Shown piece by piece: positions 15,968-24,304 of a stretch of 64,000 bases of DNA. Position numbers and translations under genes: made by a program. The notes under the pieces were generated by a model. It saw only the letters and a list, made by a program, of their open reading frames with translations, was not told the DNA's origin and ran no database searches. The stretch's first letter is position 1, and every line of letters begins with the position of its first letter. Where the stretch lies: the NCBI GenBank assembly GCA_016868315.1, contig VGHE01000001.1, positions 1 to 64,000 of the forward strand, written 5' to 3'. The DNA is from Betaproteobacteria bacterium (GTDB taxonomy: Bacteria > Bdellovibrionota_B > Oligoflexia > Silvanigrellales > Silvanigrellaceae).

Positions 15968-16212
15968 TGTGGACTCTCCCCTCCTGCGGCTCGTGTAGCA
16001 AGCTCTGAGCCAACGAGAAAAGTATGATCTCGCGCTTGCGTGGTCTGAGAATTCAACGCGAAAATCGTACGTTTCCCACACAACTGTGTTTTTTTATCGA
16101 TAATGCAGCTGAGGTCAAGTAAAAAGAATGGCTCAAGAACTTGGCAAAATTTTCGACACTGTATAGTTTTTTGCAGAAGAGTGTCTTGTTTCAATACATA
16201 CGGGGATGTCTG

Positions 16213-16539
16213 ATGAGCATCTATGAAAAGCATGTTTTTGTCTGTGAAAACCAGAGACCTGAAGGCGATCCGCGCGGTTGCTGCGCTTCAAAAGGCGCCT
16301 CTGCATTCACTTCGGCTCTTAAACAACTCGTAAAAGATGCAGGGCTCAGTAAAAAGGTGCGTGTGAACAAATCGGGATGTCTCGACCAGTGTGCTTTTGG
16401 AGCAGTGGCAGTCGTTTATCCTGAAGGCACATGGTACCGAGGCGTGACTGAAAAAGACGCACTCGAAGTTTTTGAGCAACATATTCGTGGTGGCAAGCCC
16501 GTGGAGCGCTTGCTGCTTAAGCGTCCCGAAAAAAGTTGA
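16213..16539 (+). CDS. Thioredoxin-like [2Fe-2S] ferredoxin
   Basis: The 108-residue protein (ATG at 16213) matches the shethna/thioredoxin-like [2Fe-2S] ferredoxin family. The conserved cysteines are Cys11 (VFVCEN), Cys23/24 (RGCC), Cys56 and Cys60 (GCLDQC). These proteins carry one electron on a [2Fe-2S] cluster. It lies 9 bases upstream of cobT, so the two are probably cotranscribed. The ferredoxin might supply electrons to a step in corrinoid metabolism, but nothing in the sequence proves this. Confidence 0.85.
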   Translation: MSIYEKHVFVCENQRPEGDPRGCCASKGASAFTSALKQLVKDAGLSKKVRVNKSGCLDQCAFGAVAVVYPEGTWYRGVTEKDALEVFEQHIRGGKPVERLLLKRPEKS

Positions 16540-16548
16540 GGTCATCAT

Positions 16549-17667
16549 ATGTTTTGTTTGCCACACTCTCCTGAGCGCAGCGCTCTCTTTTTACGCTCAC
16601 TTGAATTGACCATGCCGCACGGAGCTCTTGATGCTCTCATGCTGCCCGTGTTGCGTATTCATGCTCAGCGTGAATCATCAAATGCCGAGCCTCTGAAGGC
16701 TGCAGGATTGTTGTTTGCAGGTGATCACGCTGTGGCTCGGCACCATGAGGTCAGCGCCTACCCCGTAGAAGTCACACCACAGATGGTGGCCAACATTGTC
16801 AGGGGTGGAGCGGCGATCAGTTGCCTTTCACAGCGCCGGCAGACGCCGCTGTGGGTCTGCGATGTGGGAGTGGCAGCAGGTTTTGATTCGCTCTTGAATT
16901 TCGACGAACACACACCAGTGCGTTTTGTGAGCCGTAACATTCATAAGCGCTTTCCTGAAGGAGGGTTCCAGCATGGTAGCCGGGATATCTTCGCTGTTGC
17001 TGCTCTTTCGCCCGAGGCACACCAACACTGCTGGGATTCCGGTGCTGCGCTGGCAGAGGAGATCATTAACGCCTCAGGCTGCGATGTTCTTTTTCTTGGA
17101 GAGATGGGAATTGGCAACACAACGCCTGCAAGTGCGCTTGCGGCACTTGTACTCAACCTGCCCGCAGCACAGTGCGTGGGCCGTGGCACTGGTCTGAACG
17201 ACGAGGGATTGAGCAGAAAGGCTCGCGTGGTTGCGGCGGCTGCTGAGCGTTTCAATGCTGCTTTCGGCACGCCTGTTTTTGCGAGTGTTGATGCAGCTCA
17301 CTGCGTGATGCGTGAGGTGGGTGGTGCGGAGCTGAGTGCGTTGGCAGGTGCAGCTTGGCGAGCTGCGCAATTGGGGCGTTTTGTTCTCCTCGATGGGCTG
17401 ATTGTGACGGCGGCAGTTGCTCCCTATGCACTAGCGGAAGTGAACTTTTCGAAGTGGTTGTTGGCAAGTCACCTGAGTGCTGAGCCGGTGCACGAACAAT
17501 TGTTGAAGGCGCTTGAGCTCTCACCGCTCTTGAAGCTCGGACTCAGGCTCGGCGAGGGCAGTGGCGCTGCTCTTGCGCTCGGACTTCTTCAAGATGCGGA
17601 TTTCCTGCTGCGCAACATGGCTACTTTTTCGGGAGCTGGTGTCAGCTCAGGCGATTCAGCCCAGTAG
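16549..17667 (+). CDS. cobT: Nicotinate-nucleotide--dimethylbenzimidazole phosphoribosyltransferase
   Basis: The 372-residue enzyme shows CobT motifs in order: AGDHAVARHHEVSAYP, QMVANIVRGGAAI, VCDVGVAAG, LGEMGIGNTTPASAL, GRGTGLNDEG and LRLGEGSGAALALG with the catalytic Glu. It transfers phosphoribosyl from nicotinate mononucleotide to dimethylbenzimidazole, giving alpha-ribazole phosphate for the lower ligand of cobalamin. No other cobalamin genes are in the window, so salvage of corrinoids is as likely as full synthesis. Its 3' end overlaps the convergent response-regulator gene by 12 bases. No B12 riboswitch is seen upstream. Confidence 0.93.
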   Translation: MFCLPHSPERSALFLRSLELTMPHGALDALMLPVLRIHAQRESSNAEPLKAAGLLFAGDHAVARHHEVSAYPVEVTPQMVANIVRGGAAISCLSQRRQTPLWVCDVGVAAGFDSLLNFDEHTPVRFVSRNIHKRFPEGGFQHGSRDIFAVAALSPEAHQHCWDSGAALAEEIINASGCDVLFLGEMGIGNTTPASALAALVLNLPAAQCVGRGTGLNDEGLSRKARVVAAAAERFNAAFGTPVFASVDAAHCVMREVGGAELSALAGAAWRAAQLGRFVLLDGLIVTAAVAPYALAEVNFSKWLLASHLSAEPVHEQLLKALELSPLLKLGLRLGEGSGAALALGLLQDADFLLRNMATFSGAGVSSGDSAQ

Positions 17668-18036
17668 ACTCAAAATATTTCTGAGATTAAGTGGCTTTGA
17701 AAAAATATGCTTTATGCCGGCTAAACGTGCTGCGCGAACCTCGGGCGAGTCTTGGGTGTAGCCCGTAATAACGATGAATGCAGGTTTGTTCTGTTTGCTG
17801 TTGCTGAGCTCGTAGAGCGCGATGCCTTTGGGATCGTTGGGTAGGTTGAGATCACAAAGAACTGCTGAATAATTCTTCTCACTCAACTTTTTTTGTGCTT
17901 CTTCGCCGTTGGCGGCTAAATCAACAGCAAATCCTGATTTCTGAAATTTCATTTGAAGTAGCACACGGAGTTCAAGCTCGTCATCAACGATCAGAAGATG
18001 CCCCTTGGGCTCCGTGTGAGTAGAGCTCGAAGTCAT
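17656..18036 (-). CDS. Single-domain response regulator
   Basis: A 126-residue receiver domain without output domain. It has LLIVDDE (acidic pair), the phosphorylation site in AVLCDLNLP, the Thr of VITGY and the Lys of FSKPL. Stand-alone receivers act by protein contact, as in phosphorelays or motility control. It overlaps the upstream FAD lipoprotein gene by four bases (ATGA), an odd partner because that product lies outside the cytoplasm. No histidine kinase is nearby. Confidence 0.9.
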   Translation of the reverse strand: MTSSSTHTEPKGHLLIVDDELELRVLLQMKFQKSGFAVDLAANGEEAQKKLSEKNYSAVLCDLNLPNDPKGIALYELSNSKQNKPAFIVITGYTQDSPEVRAARLAGIKHIFSKPLNLRNILSLLG

Positions 18037-19754
18037 GGGAAGACCCGTGCTCCGAGTGTCCAGTTGATGGGCTGATATTTTGAGATGCGGGCTTGAACAT
18101 CGCCAATGTTTTCGAGTGCGAGCTGTGAGCTAATTTGATACTGATTCATGTGTGCAGCAGCGACTCCTGCTGCAATCCCGGAATGCCACTCAATGGGATG
18201 CAGACGTGTTGCCGCATTTGCGTGGAAAGACTGCGCCATGGTTTTTCCGGCAACAAGCAGGTTGTCGAAGGCTTTGTTGGTGAGTGCGCGGAACGGAATA
18301 AAGAAGGGAAGAGTGGCTGCTTTGTTCATATAGGCCGGTAGATTGCAGGTTTTGAGTCCATGAAAGTCGGCAACGTATGAGCCAATTCCGACCCGATCAG
18401 CAAACTGTTCACCTGTAATGTCTTTGGGCTCACTCTTGCTCAAATCAGAAAACTTCAAAACGAAGTCATTGAGCCCGATGCTGCGGCGGGTGTCGCGCAT
18501 GTAAGGAACCTTTGAGAGTCCGGTGTCTGTTCCAAACACTTTCCATGCGCGAGCAACTCGCTTTTGCACGTTCTCTGGAGCCTTCGATTTGAAATAGTAG
18601 TACCAGCCAATGGCGTGGCGCTCAGCTCCCTTCAGCACATTGATATCGACACCACCTAGCCAATCAGATTTCTGTGCAGTTGTTTTCTCCTTGGAAAGAA
18701 AAACGTAGCCGTAGGGATAGTCATTGCCTGGGTTCCAGTTCTGCATCGAGATGTCGCCTGTCGATGCACCTGTGAGTGGCTTGCCGCGCAAGCGCCGGTA
18801 GCGCCAGATTTCGTCCCAGGAAAACGCACGAGATACGGTTTTAAAATTGTAGAAATCTGGGTGTTCCACTTTGAACGGATTGGCGCCCTCAGCGACAGGC
18901 TCAGCGTTGAGTACAGCGGCAATCGGGTAAACAATCGCTTGACCACAGGTGTCGTTGTCATTCTCAATCGCGCCGTCGGTTTGCTCTGTTCCCTGAAGCC
19001 ACGGCGAGCCCGAGGTCACCAGCACGTCGCCAAACTCAGTGGCATCAATAAAAACAGGCATTTTTCCGTCGCGGCCGCGGAACGTAAGAACTGTTTTGAT
19101 GAAGTTTTTGCTGTTGTTGGTTGAGTACCAGTCGGCGATGTCCTCAGAAAGGTAACGCTCATACCCTGTGCCCTGTATAGGAGCACGGGAGATTGAAGTC
19201 AGGGCGACAATTTGCTTGTCTTTGGTTTCAACCGACTTCACGACAGTATTGAGAAAGACCTTGAGATTCGGCTCGGCATCGATTGTGGGGCGGATGAGTT
19301 TGTTGACGAATGATTCAGGTTCATAGCACTTATCTGATACCCAACATGCACCTGGGTTTCCGGGCAGTGCTCGCATCCACTTGTAGAACGTAGATTCGAG
19401 ATTCTCAGGCCGCTGACTTTCCTTGCCAAGCATCACACCATTAGAATTGATGTGTGAAAAGTCGATTGCACTGACTCCCGATGAGGTCAGCTGCCCTCCA
19501 GGCCAGTCCGTGGGCTCGAGCAAACAGGTCACGCGCTGTTCACGTGCGGAGGCCAAGGCAGCGGCGAGTGCAGCGGTTGAACCGCCGGCAACGATAACGT
19601 CGCATCGCGGAGAAGCAAATTCGAAAGAAAAGTTGCCTTGGGTTTTGTCGCTCGCGTTGAATGTTCGAGGTTTGCATCCCAAAATTGAAGTGAACAGAGC
19701 ACCGGCCAGAAGCACGAAGTTTGCGACAGGCAGACGTGAAGCGCGCAGGATCAT
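18033..19754 (-). CDS. FAD-dependent oxidoreductase lipoprotein
   Basis: The 573-residue protein has a signal peptide ending in SILGC and then an FAD-binding Rossmann motif, VIVAGGSTAALAAALASAREQ, matching the FAD_oxidored family (PF12831-like). Other family marks are DWPGGQLTSSGVSAID, FIDATEFGDVL and a C-terminal AGKTMAQSFHANAATR with GIAAGVAA. The lipobox means it acts at a membrane facing the periplasm or the surface. FAD enzymes outside the cytoplasm usually travel folded by the Tat system, but no twin-arginine motif is seen. The substrate is unknown. It shares CKPRTFN with the other lipoprotein family of this region. Confidence 0.8.
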   Translation of the reverse strand: MILRASRLPVANFVLLAGALFTSILGCKPRTFNASDKTQGNFSFEFASPRCDVIVAGGSTAALAAALASAREQRVTCLLEPTDWPGGQLTSSGVSAIDFSHINSNGVMLGKESQRPENLESTFYKWMRALPGNPGACWVSDKCYEPESFVNKLIRPTIDAEPNLKVFLNTVVKSVETKDKQIVALTSISRAPIQGTGYERYLSEDIADWYSTNNSKNFIKTVLTFRGRDGKMPVFIDATEFGDVLVTSGSPWLQGTEQTDGAIENDNDTCGQAIVYPIAAVLNAEPVAEGANPFKVEHPDFYNFKTVSRAFSWDEIWRYRRLRGKPLTGASTGDISMQNWNPGNDYPYGYVFLSKEKTTAQKSDWLGGVDINVLKGAERHAIGWYYYFKSKAPENVQKRVARAWKVFGTDTGLSKVPYMRDTRRSIGLNDFVLKFSDLSKSEPKDITGEQFADRVGIGSYVADFHGLKTCNLPAYMNKAATLPFFIPFRALTNKAFDNLLVAGKTMAQSFHANAATRLHPIEWHSGIAAGVAAAHMNQYQISSQLALENIGDVQARISKYQPINWTLGARVFP

Positions 19755-19870
19755 TGGAATGTCCTCTATTTGGCTTTGCTGTGTAGAATAATAATGTGAA
19801 AATGGGAGAACTGCAGGCTCTTGGGCCTGGTTAAGGTCATGTCAATTCATTGGCAACAAGAGGAACAGAG

Positions 19871-20779
19871 ATGAAACAAGGCGTTGTTTTTCTGGATGGT
19901 GAATTGTGCCGCCTTGATGAGGCTCGCATTCCAATCACAGACCGAGGCCTACTCTTTGGCCATGCCATTTTTGAAACACTTTTGTCCCTCGACGCTGGTC
20001 TGGTGCTCTGGGATGCGCATTTTGCACGCCTCAGGGCAGGTGCCTTGCGTGCGCGTCTGCGATGTCCCGAGGAAGACGAATTGCGCAAGGCACTGCAGAA
20101 ATCTCTGAGCTTCTTTGCTCGCGAATTTGGGGCGGCTGCAGCAAAGCGAGTCTCAGTGCGCCTGCTTCTCACAGGAGGTGATAGCCTCACTCTACAGCCC
20201 CGGCGTGATGATGCCGGTGCACTTCTACCCGCCCGGCTTATTGTTATCTGCAGAAGTGCTGTGACATCCGAGGATGAGGTTTTTCACCGCGGCTACGCTC
20301 TCAAAACGTGCTTAGATGCGCGTTCCAAGGAGCTTGTCGATATCAAGAGCTGTTCCTACCTGTGGAACCTCATGTGTCTCGATGATGCTGTCCTTGAGGG
20401 CTTCGACGACGCTCTTTTTGTTAATCCGAACGGTGAAATTTCGGAGTCGACCACGGCAAGTTTTGTGTGGATGAGCAAAGGAGAAAAGATCCTTTACTCA
20501 GCACCACAGGAAAATAACGTGCTGCCTGGAACAACTTTGTTGTGTTTGCAGAATGCGCTTGAGGCATTGGGGCATCCGGTTTACTGGAAAGCTCTCAGGG
20601 TTGGCGAGTTCGACAAAGTACTTGCCTGTGCCATTGTTTCCTCGGTGCGTGGTCTTGTTCCAGTGCGCAGAATAGATGATTTTATTTTTGATACAGCAAC
20701 AAGCCGAGAACAGTTAACTCTCTGGAATCAGGCTTTGCGTGAAGAGCAGCTCAGGAACTGCGAATCTCCACTGAAGTGA
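19871..20779 (+). CDS. Class IV aminotransferase (branched-chain / D-amino acid / PabC-like)
   Basis: The 302-residue PLP enzyme starts at the ATG at 19871 (AGAGGA upstream). Fold type IV marks are FLDGEL, ITDRGLLFGHAIFETL, catalytic Lys159 in VDIKSCSYLWN, ESTTASFVWM and VLPGTTLLCLQ. Members transaminate branched-chain amino acids or D-alanine, or release pyruvate from aminodeoxychorismate; the sequence does not decide which. It is monocistronic. Its 3' end overlaps the convergent gene by 29 bases. Confidence 0.85.
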   Translation: MKQGVVFLDGELCRLDEARIPITDRGLLFGHAIFETLLSLDAGLVLWDAHFARLRAGALRARLRCPEEDELRKALQKSLSFFAREFGAAAAKRVSVRLLLTGGDSLTLQPRRDDAGALLPARLIVICRSAVTSEDEVFHRGYALKTCLDARSKELVDIKSCSYLWNLMCLDDAVLEGFDDALFVNPNGEISESTTASFVWMSKGEKILYSAPQENNVLPGTTLLCLQNALEALGHPVYWKALRVGEFDKVLACAIVSSVRGLVPVRRIDDFIFDTATSREQLTLWNQALREEQLRNCESPLK

Positions 20780-22517
20780 TTTTATCACCCGACGATAGGA
20801 TGCGGCCTTCCTGTTGCGCGGAGTCAATTAAGGTCAGCTCTCTGTTCTTCCAATCGTAAACTCGGACAGCAATTTTATAATTGAATAAAGCTCTTTTCTT
20901 GACTGTCACTTCACGCGGAACGCCGTCGAGTGATGGAAGTTTGAGCACATGCCTGCTGTCGTCCATGCTGTGCAGGATTTCATCGAGTGGAAGGCGCCAT
21001 GTCTGTTTACCAATGCGTGCAGCTGTTTCTGTTACCTCGGGCGCAATATGAAAGGATTCCCAAACGCGGAAAGACAGACCTTTTTTATTTTTTTCCCAAC
21101 GTGTTTCGCGCTCGATTTCTGCAACTTCGATTTTTCTTTGGCCTTTGTTTTGGTCGTCTTTGGCAAGCTGATAGCACCGACCAAGCCATTTGCCCGCGGA
21201 ATAGTTGAACCGCTCGCGCAAGCGTTCTTTGAGCCACTCTTTAAGCCGGTCTTTGAGCACGTAAACGATAACGTTGCCAGCAGCAAAGATGGCGAAGGCA
21301 ACCAGACCACTCTCCTGCAGCGCCGTGCCATCCTGGAATGAACCCAATCCCAATCCCTGGTAGTGAATCCAGGCGAATGTTCCGAGAAAAGCGAAGGCTG
21401 CAGACACACCGGCTGCGCCACCACCAATCCAGAAATCCACCTTCTTTTCATTGGCCACTAGGTCGGTCTTCAAGTCCCAATAGGCGTAATGAAGGCGTTT
21501 GAGCTCGCGCAATCTTTCAAAGTACTCGGCTGCCATCTGTGCGTCGGCAGCGATGTCCATCAGTGATGGCAATTTGCACATGATGCGCCATTCACTGACT
21601 ATACGAGCCCACTCGGAGAGCCAACGCTGCTCCCTAACAACGCGTCGGAGGTTGTTTTTGGTGAACTCGATTGAAGCATCCAGTTCGATTTTGGAACTGA
21701 TGCTTCCCGAGCGAAGAACGGCAAAGTGGCTTTCATATGCATCGTGCGTGTCGCGCATAGAACTCTGGAGTTCGCCGATAGTTGCAGTCGCAAGCATAAG
21801 AACAAACTCTGCCAGATTTGCGAGCGCGGGTGTAAAGTCTTCAGCATCGTGCTCGCTGATTGTGGCTTCTGATTTTTTATCAGCTTTGATTTGGTTCTCT
21901 TCAGCGCACAGTGCTTCCCATTGATGATGTGCGTGAATGATACGAAATGCTGAGCGCAGACTGCTGAGCAATTCGTGTTTTGCGCTTGCGTATTTTTCCC
22001 AGTCCATGCCGTTATCAACATCGCTTGTTTGGACAAGCTTTTTGATGGTGGAGCGGCAACGCTTCAAGTCAGACTGAAAGATGATTCCCAGTCGGGGCAG
22101 AAACGCCTCGCTCCAATAGTCCTTGGCTCTGTGGAGAAAGAAGCGTCGCGCACGTGGCACCAGGTTTCTGTCCAGACTTTCTTCGTGATGAGAGTCTTTG
22201 CCGAGAACTCCCAGGAGCCACAGTGTGTCGCGGTAATAAATGAGCGATTGGAAGCGCACCGACGAAGCAGAGTCAGCAAAACTCAATCGAGTTGTAGAAA
22301 GGTTCGCTTCAGAAAGTGCAGCCCGGGCCGCGCCAGGAACCTTGTCGCTCGGGAAACTCAGTTCGAACTCCCCTTCAATTTTCTGACCTGGTGCAATGGG
22401 AAAATGATAAGACCACTCAATCGAGTAATTGCCGTGGGCTTCAACATGCGGGTTGATTCTGACTTTCTGGGCAGTGGACGAAAGACGTTCACTTGTGTTC
22501 ATATCAAGATCACACAT
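20751..22517 (-). CDS. Unknown two-TM membrane protein
   Basis: The 588-residue protein has a long soluble N-terminal part with several helical segments and two closely spaced hydrophobic helices (a Gly/Ala-rich one, VDFWIGGGAAGVSAAFAF, and GLVAFAIFAAGNVIVYV). A basic amphipathic stretch (LKEWLKERLRERF) and a beta-rich C-terminus follow. No signal peptide is present, so both soluble parts probably face the cytoplasm. I know no family with this layout. Two starts are possible (22517 or the Met at 22502). The start lies only 24 bases from the divergent rsmD start, so both promoters must sit inside the neighbouring genes or a bidirectional one is used. Confidence 0.65.
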   Translation of the reverse strand: MCDLDMNTSERLSSTAQKVRINPHVEAHGNYSIEWSYHFPIAPGQKIEGEFELSFPSDKVPGAARAALSEANLSTTRLSFADSASSVRFQSLIYYRDTLWLLGVLGKDSHHEESLDRNLVPRARRFFLHRAKDYWSEAFLPRLGIIFQSDLKRCRSTIKKLVQTSDVDNGMDWEKYASAKHELLSSLRSAFRIIHAHHQWEALCAEENQIKADKKSEATISEHDAEDFTPALANLAEFVLMLATATIGELQSSMRDTHDAYESHFAVLRSGSISSKIELDASIEFTKNNLRRVVREQRWLSEWARIVSEWRIMCKLPSLMDIAADAQMAAEYFERLRELKRLHYAYWDLKTDLVANEKKVDFWIGGGAAGVSAAFAFLGTFAWIHYQGLGLGSFQDGTALQESGLVAFAIFAAGNVIVYVLKDRLKEWLKERLRERFNYSAGKWLGRCYQLAKDDQNKGQRKIEVAEIERETRWEKNKKGLSFRVWESFHIAPEVTETAARIGKQTWRLPLDEILHSMDDSRHVLKLPSLDGVPREVTVKKRALFNYKIAVRVYDWKNRELTLIDSAQQEGRILSSGDKITSVEIRSS

Positions 22518-22541
22518 TGATGCAGGTGGAGTAAAAAATAA

Positions 22542-23141
22542 GTGAGAGTGATTGCCGGAAAGTACAAAAGACGACTCCTCAAAACGCTCCCTGGTACCGA
22601 TGTGACTCGCCCCACATCTGATCGAGTCAAAGAGAGCCTCTTCAACATGTTAGCACCCGATATTCAGGGTGCAATCGTGTGGGATTTGTTTGCCGGCAGT
22701 GGTGCCCTCGGACTTGAGGCGCTCAGCCGAGGCGCAGCCCATGTTACCTTCGTAGAGGAGTCTCCTGCTGCGCAGCGAATTATTCAGGAAAATTTGAAAA
22801 CTTTGAACGTTCCCGCAGAAACTTGCCGGGTTGTGGGCGCTTCCGTGCAGGATTTTCTGAGGGGGCAGACGCACCAAAAAGCGAGTGACAATACGGCAAA
22901 TCATGCCGGGTTGGTCTCTGTCGTCTTGGCAGATCCACCCTACCAATCGAGTTGGTATGATGAGGCACTGGAGTCATTGGCCGTCTCTGGGGGCTGCGAG
23001 CCTGGTTGTTTGGTGGTTCTCGAGATGAAAACGGGAAGAACACTTCCACAGCCGTCGCACGATTCCTGGGAGCTCGAAGACGAACGCAAGTATGGCATTG
23101 CGCAGCTCCACTTTTGGCGTTTTCTTGGACGAGGAGGATGA
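22542..23141 (+). CDS. rsmD: 16S rRNA (guanine966-N2)-methyltransferase
   Basis: The 199-residue enzyme begins with GTG (MRVIAGKYK, the family start). It has the RsmD marks RPTSDRVKESLFN, WDLFAGSGALGLEALSRGA, VEESPAA and the catalytic N6/N2-amine motif DPPY. It methylates G966 of 16S rRNA in the 30S subunit. The stop is followed one base later by the start of the next gene with GAGGAGG between, so the two form an operon. Confidence 0.95.
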   Translation: MRVIAGKYKRRLLKTLPGTDVTRPTSDRVKESLFNMLAPDIQGAIVWDLFAGSGALGLEALSRGAAHVTFVEESPAAQRIIQENLKTLNVPAETCRVVGASVQDFLRGQTHQKASDNTANHAGLVSVVLADPPYQSSWYDEALESLAVSGGCEPGCLVVLEMKTGRTLPQPSHDSWELEDERKYGIAQLHFWRFLGRGG

Positions 23142-23142
23142 A

Positions 23143-24159
23143 ATGAAATTCATTCGTTGTGCACTCAAAATGAAGCTGTGCGTTGTGGCGTTTGCGGCTT
23201 TTATTGTTGCTGCATGTGCGACCACTCCAAAGCAGGATGTGACCCGGTTGTTGCTTGATGGCAATTCAGCGGCACTCCGTGGCGACTACTCTGCTGCTGC
23301 AAATTCTTATGAAGCGGTTCTCAAAATCGCACCCGAAAATTTGCCTGCAAAGAGAAATCTCGGGATTGTGTTGGTCAAAATTGGTAACTTTAAAAAGGCA
23401 CAGAAAACTCTTCTGAGCATTCAAAACGAATACAAAGAAGACCTTGAGGTATTCTACTTTCTGGGTGAAGCAGCTCGGGGAGCAAATGACCACAAGGGCG
23501 CTTTGGCGAACTACCAGAAGGCTGCCAAAATTAACTCTCAAGATCTCCGCGTGCAGAAGGCGCTGGCGTGGAGCCACTTTCGGCTTTCGAACCTTGAACG
23601 TGCTTCTTCGCTCGCACACCGTCTGAACCGCACTCACGCAGATGACCTTCAAGTCAAGTTAATCTTTGCAAGCGTTCTGAATCGTCAGAAGAAGTTCGAA
23701 GAAGTTCAGGCTCTCCTCGTGAACGTCGAACGCTCAAATTTCAGCGTGCAAAGCAAAGACAAAGTCAGCGCTGTGACCGAAAGAACGCTGCTTATGAATG
23801 CGCTTGCTGAATCCTACGTGGGCAGTGACAACTGCCCCAAGGCAGAACCCCTCTATAACGAAATTCTTAAGGCGCGGCCGTTCTTGTCATCTGCACTCGT
23901 GGGTGCAGCTAAGTGCGACGTCAAGTTCAATCAGAGAACCCGTGCCATCAGCCGCCTCGAGCGTGCAACAAAGTCAGATCCCGACTCCGAGGAGGCCTAT
24001 TTTATTTTGGGTCAGCTCTACGAGAGTTCCGATAAGAGCAAGGCGACTTACTACTACCGGCGCTTTTTAGTGCTCGCCAAAGATAATCCTCAATTTGTGA
24101 GTGAATCGAGGATCACGCGCTCGAATCTTGCGAATCTTGAGCGTGGTACGACGCGCTGA
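23143..24159 (+). CDS. TPR-repeat lipoprotein
   Basis: The 338-residue protein (ATG at 23143, GAGGAGG site) has a signal peptide ending in the lipobox VAAC. About seven tetratricopeptide repeats follow (for example LRGDYSAAANSYEAVLKIAP and LVKIGNFKKAQ). TPR lipoproteins of this kind act as scaffolds for pili, cell-division, secretion or outer-membrane complexes. The upstream partner is rsmD, which gives no functional hint. Confidence 0.8.
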   Translation: MKFIRCALKMKLCVVAFAAFIVAACATTPKQDVTRLLLDGNSAALRGDYSAAANSYEAVLKIAPENLPAKRNLGIVLVKIGNFKKAQKTLLSIQNEYKEDLEVFYFLGEAARGANDHKGALANYQKAAKINSQDLRVQKALAWSHFRLSNLERASSLAHRLNRTHADDLQVKLIFASVLNRQKKFEEVQALLVNVERSNFSVQSKDKVSAVTERTLLMNALAESYVGSDNCPKAEPLYNEILKARPFLSSALVGAAKCDVKFNQRTRAISRLERATKSDPDSEEAYFILGQLYESSDKSKATYYYRRFLVLAKDNPQFVSESRITRSNLANLERGTTR

Positions 24160-24161
24160 AG

Positions 24162-24223
24162 CCTCTCTGTGTTTGCCGTTGGGAAAATGGCGCCGAGCCA
24201 AAAAAGCGGCAAACAGGGAGAGG
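24162..24223. repeat. Long imperfect hairpin between two genes
   Basis: cctctctgtgtttgccg (24162-24178) pairs with cggcaaacagggagagg (24207-24223) at 15 of 17 positions, with a loop of 28 bases. No T-run follows. It may be a processing or weak terminator structure between the TPR lipoprotein and the MinD-like gene. Confidence 0.5.
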
Positions 24224-24304
24224 GGCAGGGCGAAGGCTGATAGCATTCTAGTGAAGTGGGCTTATGGTTTTTCGTGTTTTCCTTCATGCAACAGGGGTTG
24301 AGGA

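Noticed and set aside
16141-16212. Longer N-terminus for the ferredoxin and a sigma-54 promoter (ttggcaaaattttcga)
   Set aside because: The ATG at 16213 has better context and family length; the -12 GC of a sigma-54 site is not at the needed spacing.
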